From contig CM059972.1 of the NCBI GenBank assembly GCA_030490835.1, forward strand, positions 44,991,452-45,055,451: a stretch of 64,000 nt of DNA, given 5' to 3'. Numbering within the stretch: the stretch's first letter is position 1; each line of letters opens with the position of its first letter. Source of the stretch: Annona cherimola. Taxonomy: Eukaryota; Streptophyta; Magnoliopsida; Magnoliales; Annonaceae. Shown here one piece after another: positions 33,736-45,491 of the stretch. A model generated the notes under the pieces. That model ran no database searches and had not been told where the DNA came from. It worked only from the letters and a program-made list of their open reading frames with translations. A program made the position numbers and the translations under genes.

Positions 33736-34809
33736 GTAAGCAAGCAAACTTTCTAAAATGCATTTTCTTTCTATGTGATTGATATGATTGAAAAGTCTAT
33801 GTTTATGCTTATGTTTTAACGAATGGGCAAGCACAAGTTTTGAATATGACGGCTTTAATGCAAAGCCATAAGCTTTGAAAAATGATGACTTTAATGAAAA
33901 GTCTTAAGGTTTGCTTCATGGGAAGCAAGCGACACTTCTTAAGATAAATAATTTATCCTAAGTGTTGTCAAGGATGGGAATGCTTCATGTTAATGGAATT
34001 GAGAAATTTTGCTTATGAGTAAGCAAGTTCTCTATGCTAATGTTTTAAGGATTTCATGTTTGATATCGATGGTTTTAAGAATTTGCTTTTGAGGAGGCAA
34101 GTTCTATATGATATGGTTCAACAGCGTTTTATAAGAAAATGGGAATTTTACCCTTTTTCACAAAATATGTTTGGTAAATGAGTTTGGAGTTATTTCTACA
34201 ATAACTCGCGATAAACAATGATGAAAAAGATTTGTTTTACTAGGTCAAGATAATTAAATAATAAATGATGGTTTGGACATAGTCCATATGTTTTGAAATG
34301 ATATTTGAAAAGTTTTGGTTTCCTTTAGATAAGGAAATCTATGTTGAAAATGTTGGAAAAATATTTCTACGGATGTGTTGAAAGGGATTTATGGATGGCC
34401 AACCTCCTATGGTTGATTTCATAAAATGGTTTAATTTCAGGTTGCTTGATGGCATGCAAAAGACTATGCAATTTTCCTCTATGTGAAAATGATTGATATG
34501 TGGACAATTATTAAATTTTTAGGTGAAGGACAAGGGGATAGCATAATTGCATAACTTTTGTAAACAAAAGATCCTGAAATAGAAACCAAGAAAATATTAG
34601 AGGAAAATATGATTTATTTATGAAAATTCAAAGGATTTGAAATTCTTTTATTAAAAGGATTTTAAGATGTATTGTTTCTCAAACATTTCAAATGTTTATC
34701 AAAATATTTTACTCAAAACTTTTCTAAAGGAATTTAAGGAAGGTCATCCTAAAACTGGATTTCAAATAACAACTTGTTAAAGTGGGTGCGCTCGCTTACA
34801 AGTTGACAC

Positions 34810-34985
34810 GGACTGCGGTCTGTGATGTGTTTTTGAAAATAATTGTTAAATATAGACTTCGGTCTATGATTTTTGTGCATATGGATGCAGGCTGCGGTCT
34901 GTGATCCCGGTTTAAAAGAACATGGGTTGCGGCCTGTGGTTCTTCAAACCAAAACGGACTGCGGTTCGTTAGGATAACGTACGGT
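34810..34985 (+). repeat. Five GACTGCGGTCTGTG-like repeats
   Basis: Near 34810, 34855, 34889, 34924 and 34965, spaced 34-45 bp. Each can fold: GACTGCGGTC, and one is AGACTTCGGTCT with a TTCG loop. Repeated at 43426-43601. Confidence 0.7.
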
Positions 34986-35579
34986 GCACCGGTACAAGGA
35001 ATAGGCTGGTTGTAGAGCACGGTTGGGATGACCGGGGCCCACTCTACATAAGGCCAAGTCGCTAAGGGATGGCAGGAGTGCCAGCGGCGCCCTCCCTGAG
35101 ATGGGAGCAGGATAAGTGAACAGCCGCCTGGCTAGCGTGCTGTTAAGGATTCTCTTCCAAAAGGTAGCATGATCACTTGCTAAGTGTCACTACTGGATGG
35201 AGAGAAATGCATTTGCTTATGTTATTTCTGAAAAGCCCAAAGATTGGGTTATGAAAATATGATTTTATGAAAGTATCCTAAAGGGATTTTTATGAAATGG
35301 TTACCCTAAAAGAAAGGGGGTTTTACACAAAAGTGTAAATAACAAGAATTAAAGGAAATGTGTTTATGCAAATGCATTCATGAAAATGGTTTTCCTTGTT
35401 TGCTATAAACAAGCCCCAAGACGGGGAATTATGAAAAAGATTTATGTTCATTTGTAAAAGAGCCTAAATAAAGAATGTTTTTGGACATGAGAATGTCCTG
35501 TGCCGAGAAAGGCTTATGTGATTGATGTTTAAGGACATATGAATGTCCATTGCCAATAAGGTTATGTAAATGATGTTTT

Positions 35580-35867
35580 GAGACATGAAATGTCTCTTGA
35601 TTTTATGATGGCTTATGTGAATGATGTTTTGAGACATGAAATGTCTCTTGATTTTATGATGGCTTATGTGAATGATGTTTTGAGACATGAAATGTCTCTT
35701 GGTTTTATGATGGCTTATGTGAATGATGTTTTGAGACATGAAATGTCTCTTGGCTAAAGGATTTTATGAGGACTTATGTTAATGATGTTTTGAGACATAA
35801 AATGTCTCTTGGCTAAGGAATTTTATGATGGTTTATGTTAATGATGTTTTGAGACATGAGATGTCTC
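35580..35867 (+). repeat. 51-bp tandem repeat carrying a GAGACAT/ATGTCTC hairpin
   Basis: Hairpins GAGACATGAAATGTCTC start at 35580, 35631, 35682 and 35733, exactly 51 bp apart, with looser copies at 35792 and 35851. As 51 is a multiple of three, a spurious minus-strand frame (35464-35739) remains open. Repeated at 44196-44483. Confidence 0.88.
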
Positions 35868-36833
35868 CGTTGCCTAAGTATTTATGTTGTTTTGGACGGA
35901 AAATGTCCACTGGCAACCGAATGATTTCATGTAATGTCTATGAACATTAAAAATGTTCATATAAGATTAATGGAAACTCATCAATAAAGGTAAAATGTAT
36001 ATGTTTTGCCTAAACAAGCCCAGGCGCGGCTTGTAAATGATTTTAAGAATGAATGCTTTATGAAAGCATTCAAGGACTTGAAATTGTCCTTATAATAAAG
36101 GATTTCATGATGGTATTTTAGGACATATGCATGTCCTCAGGAACAAGGTATTCCCAATGTTTACGAAAAAGGTTTTCAAGAAGCCTTGCCCTAAAATGCT
36201 TGCTTACTGAGTTGTCACTCACGTTTTGTTTTCCAAACCCTTAGACAGGTACTGAGGAGACTCAGAAGGTTGCGAACCTCAGACATGGAGGAAGGTCCAT
36301 GATGATAGCCTTGAAGGCTATGAGGAATGAAAAAGCATAAATATGCTAAGGTAAGCTAATGTGTATGTGAACTTAATGAGAATATTAAGTTCTATATATG
36401 ATTCAATTGTTGAATGTATGGATGTATGGATATGAAACATGATACTTAGGACAAGGAATCTTTCACAGCAAAAAGGCAGGTAAAGATGCTATGTGTTTAT
36501 GTATATTCGAACTTAGTTAGAGTTCTAAGTTCCATGTGAATTAATGACTGAATGTATGAAAGTATGATTTATACGATGATTCAGTGTATAACGACAGGCA
36601 TATAAAGATGCTATGAATGAAATGATGAATTTTATTACAAGTGAAATGTCACAATGTGTGATGATTGTCATGTCAAGATTATGAATGATGACAGATGAAT
36701 AATCGAAAAAAATTTGGACGTATTCCAATTAAAAACCCGCCGCGTGATCAGGGCAACAATCCTGATTCACATTTACCAATCGATAGATCTTGAGGTAAGG
36801 AAGTGACGTCTCGGTTCGGGGCGCCACAGAGCA

Positions 36834-36849
36834 TGGTATCAGAGCAAGG
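36834..36849 (+). other. Primer-binding site, initiator Met tRNA
   Basis: TGGTATCAGAGCAAGG, five bases after the LTR end. Twelve bases match the plant Met-tRNA 3' end exactly. This fixes the LTR boundary and orientation. Confidence 0.92.
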
Positions 36850-39576
36850 ATTGGTAAACAGGCGTGGTAAGGAGAAAATAAAGGATGATGAAAGGATAGG
36901 TCTGATGTCACAAAGTTGGTATCAGAATATGGATTGGTAATGGGCATGGAAAGCAAAGGTCTGATATCACAAAGATGATATTTTAGCAAAGATTGATGGA
37001 CAGATATAGAAGAAAAATGAAAAATGATGCAAGAAATAGATTGAGACTATAAGACACATACGATATGTATTGTCTTATATTGTGTGTCGTTGTGACACAA
37101 GTATATGGTTAATTAAGAAAATGTAGCTGGTCGCTATGTTTCATGAAATAGATGATATACGAAGGAAAAATGATATGAGGACAATGAGATGAAGTAGGAG
37201 ATAAGAGAGTTTAAGGAAAGACAAAGGATAGAAGGGAAGTAGAACAGCTGATGGGTTATGGAACTCTACATAGAAACCTCCCATACCTAAGGTTGACCAC
37301 ACCTTACTTAAGGTAGACTATACTTTGCTTAAGATAGCACGTGACTGTGCTATATGATACATATGTTTAAGGTACAGTGTCATGGTGACATATGGAAGGC
37401 ACCAAGGTGCCAACTTTCTAAGTGATTGTTGGTTTAGTGCTTATAATTATGATAAAATGATAGATTATGCAACTATAATCTGTATGTGTAAGGAAAAGCA
37501 ACCTTACACTATGAAAGGTAAAGATAGAAATGAGAAAGGTAGAAAAAAAGGAGTTTCTTTTGACTCCTAATATGTGATGTTATGAAAATATGAATGCATT
37601 TGATTTTATTCAAGTGCTAAGTGTATATGAAAAAGGAAAGATCATTGATCTTTCTAGATTATGTTATTGACTATGTATGATGATTCCATGATCAGAAATG
37701 ATCATGTTGACTATGTGTAATATGAATGAAAATTATAATGAGAAATTTTATTGACATAATGCTATATGTTGCTTTCTACTACATGCTTATCGCCTTTGTT
37801 TTGAACAAGGGATAGGCAGTTACTGATAAGAGTCAACAGGAAAGAAGAGAAGCTAATAGCAAATCTAAATGACCAGGACAAGTGAGTCCATAAGCTCGTT
37901 GATGACGGGTAACTATAAACCTTAAGACAAAGGATTTGAGGTGTTACTGCAAAGAGTAATATCTCACAGGTAGAAAGAGCTATGCAGTAGGCCGCCCAAG
38001 ATTGTGTGGCTTCGATAGAAAGAATAATACAGTGCCTTTGGAAAAATACCCAACAGGACCAATTAGAAGCAGGTGGAAAAGATAAAATGGTATAGGTAAT
38101 ATATTTTTACCTAGTACCCAAACCCTTAAAGGTTGATAATGATAAGGTAGAAGTAAATGGGAAGGTTATTGATGCCTTTCTAGCTCGGTATCCACCAGTT
38201 CTCAGGTGAATTAGATTTTTATTCAGACTGAGTAATGGATGAGTGAACCTAAGAACATGTTCAAGGTTTGAACATGTAGTTAAAATGAAATGTCCAAGCA
38301 TTGATTGGCAATGCTTACAAGAAATAGGAAACCCTAAATGGCTATTATGCCATAATCAAAGAAGGTAATTTGGAAGAATTTGTTAAGAAATGTCTTCCAA
38401 TAGAACATCAGGATATACCACATGTTGGTAATTAACATGTATAGTCAGGGCAAGGATACATTGCCACTGAAAATTAAAGAACCTGGTGTAAGGAAAGAAA
38501 TGAATAAGAAAGGATAACCCAACTGATAGCTATAACTGATAGAAAATTTCTGCAAATTATTGCAGAAAGGTGTAGCAAACTATGCCTAGTTAACATGCAT
38601 AGAAGGAAAAGGAGATTACATATATGATACCACAAAAGTTGGTATATCATAGCAAGAGATGGTAGAAAAATGAAAAGAAGAATGAAGGCAAGAATGATTG
38701 CCGGAATGCTCCTCAATCCCAATGTGATTGAAAGATAGATACGAGAGAAATGATTTCTCTATGATATCCATAAGAAATGAGGTTAGGAAAGTCTAAAAAT
38801 GATAAGGACGCTTACTAGTTTATGGAAACTAGAAAGGGAACTGAAGAAGAAAATATTTTAGACTGATTTAGTACCGGTATTCCTAATGGATAGTCTACGA
38901 TGGTAAAATCTAATGGTAGACATTATGAGAGGAGAAGGAATGGATAACTTGGCAAAAGTGACTTTTGCTAAGATATGTATGAAATTTTATGTATGAAACT
39001 CCATACGAGAGCAACTTTTGGTCTATATGAGAGCGACTTCTGCTCTATGATATAGAATGAATATATTATGTATAATGATATGTGAAAATGATGGCTATAG
39101 ATTTTTATGAATGAATGGGTTAGCAAAGGTTTCTTTTCTAAAATGTATATGAAGTTGTATGTGAGAGCATGCTTGCTCTTTTGCTATGGAAATGAAGATA
39201 TTCATATTATATGAATTGTATGTATAACAAGGGAAATGATGGTCATAGATCTTTATTTGATATGTTGGAATGGGTAACTTAAGACTTACCCTATGATAAG
39301 ATGGGAAATGATACAATCTCTCTATGTATAAAGGAAAAATAGTGTGGAATGACACAAATGAAGGGCAAATGCCAATGAAAAACCCATGTGTGAACATGGA
39401 ATAATAAAGACAATTGATGGATCTGTTAGACCAAGGCTAAAAAGCTACTAAGACAGAGTAGCGCAGTGGAAGCGTAATGAGCCATTGGAATATTAGAAAT
39501 GATAATAAGTTAATAAGTTATATAAGTCATACCCCAATTTATGGAATGTAATAGGTTTCGGGACGAAACCTGTTAT

Positions 39577-39590
39577 AAGGGGGGGAGGAT
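39577..39590 (+). other. Polypurine tract of the 14.5-kb element
   Basis: AAGGGGGGGAGGAT directly before the 3' LTR start TGTGAAACCC at 39591. Confidence 0.9.
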
Positions 39591-42500
39591 TGTGAAACCC
39601 TAACCCAAGTAAGCCATATGTATGCATTGAACATGTATTTGATGATTATTTATGAATTATGGAATTATGAAGGTATTTTATGATTTTTGCTAATTATGGC
39701 AATTAGGGTTATGGGTTAGCATTAATGATGTGATTAAGCATTTTGAGCCTAAATGAGATAATGGGTTTAGAATGAATTATTTGTGATTTAAGTATGCAAT
39801 AATATCATGAAAAATCATTTTTCGTGATTTAAAATGAATTATGGAAATAAAGATGGAAATTGTCAAGTGTGAAGGAAAATATTGGAAAATTCATAACTCA
39901 ACGCCTAAAAGGCGGATTCAAGTGAAATTTGAAATGAAGATTGTTAATATTAGGATTGGTATTATGGAATTAAAAGATCATGAAAATTCTTGATGAAATG
40001 AGAATTATGAATTTTTTTAAGTATATGTTCATTTCAACCGTTAATTTCAAACGGCTATATCGGGAGCTAGAAAACTCGGATTGAGTTGAAATTTGAAACG
40101 GTTGAATAAAATTATGAGATGTTTATGTTGAATGGATTGGATTAAGGGAATAATGATAGGATTAGGGTGCTAATTAATTATTTGTATTCCCAAATCCAAA
40201 AGATATATTCAAGTGGTCATAACTCGACGTAGAAACGTCGGATTGAGATGAAATTTGAAACGATGGAATAAAATTATGAAATCTATGAGATGAATGGAAT
40301 GGATTAAGCTAATTATCATGAGAAATGGCTTTCTTGGAGAGCAAGTAACAAGTTGCTTAAGGGCTAAGCAAAGAAAGGCAATTGTGGACAAGTGGATGGT
40401 TGTGATTAAAGTTGCCTTTTTGGATTTTTAGAAAATGGTAAAAACCCATTTTACTTGGCTGTAATTGTGCCAACACATAAGGTAGATAAGGGTGCATTTA
40501 AGTGTGTGGAATTGCAGCACAAGTGGGGCCCACAAAGCTGGAAAATCCAGCTACACAAGGGTGATCGTGCATGTGGGGAGAGAGAGAGAGAGAGAGAGTT
40601 CTTGGAAATTTCCAAGGGCTGGAAATTCCTTCCCCAAGCAACAGCAGCTCACGTCCCCAACCTGGCCAGCAAGGAGGAAGGAAAATAGGAGAAAAAGAAG
40701 GAGAAAAAGAATGGGAGATTAGAGGAGAAGAGTAGCTCATGTGATTAGGGTTTGGAGAGCATCAAACCAAGTAAGTACATGGGTTAATTTGATTTGGTTA
40801 TCTTGAGTTCTTGAACTCCAAAGTTCTAAATATGATGTTTCAACATGCTTTAAAGTGATGATTCAACAAGCATTTGAATGAATATGGAATGGGTTTTAGC
40901 TTGCATGCATGAAACTCCATGATTTAGATGATGGAAAGTGAAGTTTTGAATGATATATGATGTTGTAAAATAAATTATGGTCGGAACAGTAAATGGATGA
41001 TTTTTATCATGAAAATTTTTGAGAACAATCCTCATGCTATGATTAAGGAACGACCAAAGTTTCAGCCTAAAAGGATATGTATGTTGGAAATTAAAAATCC
41101 GTGAATATTAGCCCAAACAGGGTAAAACGGGTTACAGGATCAGCTGTAGAAAAGGATTTTTAATAATTTTTCTACAAGGGTTTTCGGGCTGAAAATTTTA
41201 CAGGACGTACAAGACATATTGGGGATAACAGGAAAAATTTAAAAATGAGGTTTTTATGGGTGTAAATAAACCCCATAAATAACGTCATTCAGGCTGACTG
41301 GAAATGGAGTTTACTGTTCAGCAAGGTAAAAATCCCCAAATAAATATGTAATGTTAATATTTCGTGCTGAAACTTTCATGAAAGTTAATTTATGAAGTTA
41401 TTAAGTTATGGTAGAAATTTCAGATCAAAAATACTTGATTTGATATTAATTCAAGATTTTAAGATTTCAGCACGCCTGATTTCAGCATATGGGGTTAGTT
41501 TGAGAAAGAAATCAAAAAGAAATATGAAACGTGTGTAGAAATGATCCAAATTGAGTTATGTGTTAAATCATTAAATATGGATCAATAAAAGTGAGATTAT
41601 ATGCTGAAATTTCGGATTTATATAATGACCTAAGGTTATGTGTCAAAGGACACGTTAAACGGGTTAAAAGTGGGTTCCAAACTAACTGTTTTGGAAACCT
41701 ATGGAAAATGGATTTAAACCCCATGAAAATACCTTAAGTAAAGTGGTATTAAAGGGTAATTAACCCTCTGGAAAATGGGTTAAATTTCTCAGTTAAGAAA
41801 TTTTAAGAAATGCATCATGTTTAAGTGCTAAATGAGCTTATGTGAAGGGATAATGATAAACGGGTGATGAATGATTTATGAAAAATGATTTTATGCAAAA
41901 ATGCATGAAAATGAGATGAATTTCATGTTTATGTATCTGTTTGGAATGACATGTTATTAATCCAAAAGTTTGGATTTGAATCATGAAGTTTAGGCAATGT
42001 TATGTACGTAGAAGAAACACCCGTATGTGTATTTTTGGAAAAAAATGGAAAAATTGCAAAGTAAGCTTAATAAAGCTATGAATGATGCATATGGAATGGA
42101 TACCCTAATTTTATGGTTATGTGCATGTTATATGTATAGGCTATGATGTGTGATAGCCAAATGTGTGAAAACGGTGTTAATATATGCAAATTAAGCCATA
42201 TATGTGTATGATGAATTATGAAGGATATATGCTAATGAAAATGGGTTGGAAAACTAAATGGAATGCAATGACAAGAAATGTATGAAAAACCATATTATGT
42301 TCATGTAGGCAAGGAAAAGAATGGAAGGAAAAGGGATTATGGCGATCTCAGGTAAGCAAGCAAACTTTCTAAAATGCATTTTCTTTCTATGTGATTGATA
42401 TGATTGAAAAGTCTATGTTTATGCTTATGTTTTAACGAATGGGCAAGCACAAGTTTTGAATATGACGGCTTTAATGCAAAGCCATAAGCTTTGAAAAATG

Positions 42501-45444
42501 ATGACTTTAATGAAAAGTCTTAAGGTTTGCTTCATGGGAAGCAAGCGACACTTCTTAAGATAAATAATTTATCCTAAGTGTTGTCAAGGATGGGAATGCT
42601 TCATGTTAATGGAATTGAGAAATTTTGCTTATGAGTAAGCAAGTTCTCTATGCTAATGTTTTAAGGATTTCATGTTTGATATCGATGGTTTTAAGAATTT
42701 GCTTTTGAGGAGGCAAGTTCTATATGATATGGTTCAACAGCGTTTTATAAGAAAATGGGAATTTTACCCTTTTTCACAAAATATGTTTGGTAAATGAGTT
42801 TGGAGTTATTTCTACAATAACTCGCGATAAACAATGATGAAAAAGATTTGTTTTACTAGGTCAAGATAATTAAATAATAAATGATGGTTTGGACATAGTC
42901 CATATGTTTTGAAATGATATTTGAAAAGTTTTGGTTTCCTTTAGATAAGGAAATCTATGTTGAAAATGTTGGAAAAATATTTCTACGGATGTGTTGAAAG
43001 GGATTTATGGATGGCCAACCTCCTATGGTTGATTTCATAAAATGGTTTAATTTCAGGTTGCTTGATGGCATGCAAAAGACTATGCAATTTTCCTCTATGT
43101 GAAAATGATTGATATGTGGACAATTATTAAATTTTTAGGTGAAGGACAAGGGGATAGCATAATTGCATAACTTTTGTAAACAAAAGATCCTGAAATAGAA
43201 ACCAAGAAAATATTAGAGGAAAATATGATTTATTTATGAAAATTCAAAGGATTTGAAATTCTTTTATTAAAAGGATTTTAAGATGTATTGTTTCTCAAAC
43301 ATTTCAAATGTTTATCAAAATATTTTACTCAAAACTTTTCTAAAGGAATTTAAGGAAGGTCATCCTAAAACTGGATTTCAAATAACAACTTGTTAAAGTG
43401 GGTGCGCTCGCTTACAAGTTGACACGGACTGCGGTCTGTGATGTGTTTTTGAAAATAATTGTTAAATATAGACTTCGGTCTATGATTTTTGTGCATATGG
43501 ATGCAGGCTGCGGTCTGTGATCCCGGTTTAAAAGAACATGGGTTGCGGCCTGTGGTTCTTCAAACCAAAACGGACTGCGGTTCGTTAGGATAACGTACGG
43601 TGCACCGGTACAAGGAATAGGCTGGTTGTAGAGCACGGTTGGGATGACCGGGGCCCACTCTACATAAGGCCAAGTCGCTAAGGGATGGCAGGAGTGCCAG
43701 CGGCGCCCTCCCTGAGATGGGAGCAGGATAAGTGAACAGCCGCCTGGCTAGCGTGCTGTTAAGGATTCTCTTCCAAAAGGTAGCATGATCACTTGCTAAG
43801 TGTCACTACTGGATGGAGAGAAATGCATTTGCTTATGTTATTTCTGAAAAGCCCAAAGATTGGGTTATGAAAATATGATTTTATGAAAGTATCCTAAAGG
43901 GATTTTTATGAAATGGTTACCCTAAAAGAAAGGGGGTTTTACACAAAAGTGTAAATAACAAGAATTAAAGGAAATGTGTTTATGCAAATGCATTCATGAA
44001 AATGGTTTTCCTTGTTTGCTATAAACAAGCCCCAAGACGGGGAATTATGAAAAGGATTTATGTTCATTTGTAAAAGAGCCTAAATAAAGAATGTTTTTGG
44101 ACATGAGAATGTCCTGTGCCGAGAAAGGCTTATGTGATTGATGTTTAAGGACATATGAATGTCCATTGCCAATAAGGTTATGTAAATGATGTTTTGAGAC
44201 ATGAAATGTCTCTTGATTTTATGATGGCTTATGTGAATGATGTTTTGAGACATGAAATGTCTCTTGATTTTATGATGGCTTATGTGAATGATGTTTTGAG
44301 ACATGAAATGTCTCTTGGTTTTATGATGGCTTATGTGAATGATGTTTTGAGACATGAAATGTCTCTTGGCTAAAGGATTTTATGAGGACTTATGTTAATG
44401 ATGTTTTGAGACATAAAATGTCTCTTGGCTAAGGAATTTTATGATGGTTTATGTTAATGATGTTTTGAGACATGAGATGTCTCCGTTGCCTAAGTATTTA
44501 TGTTGTTTTGGACGGAAAATGTCCACTGGCAACCGAATGATTTCATGTAATGTCTATGAACATTAAAAATGTTCATATAAGATTAATGGAAACTCATCAA
44601 TAAAGGTAAAATGTATATGTTTTGCCTAAACAAGCCCAGGCGCGGCTTGTAAATGATTTTAAGAATGAATGCTTTATGAAAGCATTCAAGGACTTGAAAT
44701 TGTCCTTATAATAAAGGATTTCATGATGGTATTTTAGGACATATGCATGTCCTCAGGAACAAGGTATTCCCAATGTTTACGAAAAAGGTTTTCAAGAAGC
44801 CTTGCCCTAAAATGCTTGCTTACTGAGTTGTCACTCACGTTTTGTTTTCCAAACCCTTAGACAGGTACTGAGGAGACTCAGAAGGTTGCGAACCTCAGAC
44901 ATGGAGGAAGGTCCATGATGATAGCCTTGAAGGCTATGAGGAATGAAAAAGCATAAATATGCTAAGGTAAGCTAATGTGTATGTGAACTTAATGAGAATA
45001 TTAAGTTCTATATATGATTCAATTGTTGAATGTATGGATGTATGGATATGAAACATGATACTTAGGACAAGGAATCTTTCACTGCAAAAAGGCAGGTAAA
45101 GATGCTATGTGTTTATGTATATTCGAACTTAGTTAGAGTTCTAAGTTCCATGTGAATTAATGACTGAATGTATGAAAGTATGATTTATACGATGATTCAG
45201 TGTATAACGACAGGCATATAAAGATGCTATGAATGAAATGATGAATTTTATTACAAGTGAAATGTCACAATGTGTGATGATTGTCATGTCAAGATTATGA
45301 ATGATGACAGATGAATAATCGAAAAAAATTTGGACGTATTCCAATTAAAAACCCGCCGCGTGATCAGGGCAACAATCCTGATTCACATTTACCAATCGAT
45401 AGATCTTGAGGTAAGGAAGTGACGTCTCGGTTCGGGGCGCCACA
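39591..45444 (+). repeat. 3' LTR, 5854 bp, of the 14.5-kb element
   Basis: Copy of 30975-36828 at offset +8616. Translations of all shared small frames are identical. It ends GGGGCGCCACA and is followed by TSD ATCTC. Confidence 0.93.
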
Positions 45445-45491
45445 ATCTCCATCTAGCTCCATTTGAATATCCCATTTCAAAAATCAAATCA

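Larger units (their letters stand above)
33851..36532 (+). repeat. Field of short hairpins within the LTR
   Basis: More than twenty perfect inverted repeats with stems of 5-9 bp and loops mostly of 3-8 nt. Examples: GGCTTT/AAAGCC (33851), GACTTT/AAAGTC (33887), TTGCTTC/GAAGCAA (33911), GAGTTATT/AATAACTC (34187), TGGAC/GTCCA (34274), GGACAT/ATGTCC (35483, 35533), TGAACAT/ATGTTCA (35941), GAATGCTTT/AAAGCATTC (36051), GAACTTAAT/ATTAAGTTC (36369) and GAACTTAG/CTAAGTTC (36509). Stem sequences differ from one to the next. The same field recurs at 42467-45148. Confidence 0.75.
30975..36828 (+). repeat. 5' LTR, 5854 bp, of the 14.5-kb element
   Basis: TGTGAAACCCTAACCC ... GGGGCGCCACA. Contents: a GA microsatellite (31960-31981); purine-rich leader ending CCAAGTAAGTACATGG (32151); mini-exon-like block (33693-33735); hairpin field (33851-36532); GACTGCGGTCTGTG repeats (34810-34985); conserved CAAGTCGCTAAG and CCCTCCCTGAGATGGGAG (35045-35107); acceptor-like TTTTCCAAACCCTTAGACAGG (36230); and a terminal block with CCCGCCGCGTGATCAGGGC (36736). 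No supported gene. Confidence 0.92.
36829..39590 (+). other. Internal region of the 14.5-kb element, no genes
   Basis: 2762 bp between the LTRs, AT-rich, with stops in all frames and no protease, RT, RNase H, integrase or Gag motif. It also holds many short inverted repeats: TAGCAC/GTGCTA (37335), GGCACC/GGTGCC (37397), AAAGATC/GATCTTT (37635), CATGATC/GATCATG (37687) and GCAAAA/TTTTGC (38953). It presumably keeps only cis signals for packaging and priming. Confidence 0.75.
30975..45444 (+). mobile_element. 14.47-kb non-coding LTR element with 5.85-kb LTRs
   Basis: Two LTRs of 5854 bp (30975-36828, 39591-45444) at a constant offset of 8616, bounded by TG...CA. TSD ATCTC is at 30970-30974 and 45445-45449. 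A Met-type primer site is at 36834 and a polypurine tract ends at 39590. The 2762-bp internal region encodes no recognisable protein. I saw two mismatches between the LTRs (35438/44054 A-G and 36467/45083 A-T) and no indel, so insertion was very recent. The GGGACGAAACC...AAGGGGGGGAGGAT ending resembles Tekay/Del chromoviruses; its enzymes must come in trans. This is a large retrotransposon derivative (LARD-like). Confidence 0.92.

Noticed and set aside
35464..35739. 91-codon minus-strand ORF with repeated SQNIIHISHHKIKRHFM-like peptide
   Set aside because: 51-bp repeat in a 3n period; the same in the other LTR (44080-44355). No evidence of selection as protein.
36834..36849. Possible tRNA-Met gene fragments at the TGGTATCAGAGC sites
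   Set aside because: Only the 3' end complement is present, directly next to LTR ends; these are primer-binding sites, not tRNA genes.
37382..37570. 62-codon ORF in the internal region of the 14.5-kb element
   Set aside because: No domain, length expected by chance, and overlaps short inverted repeats.
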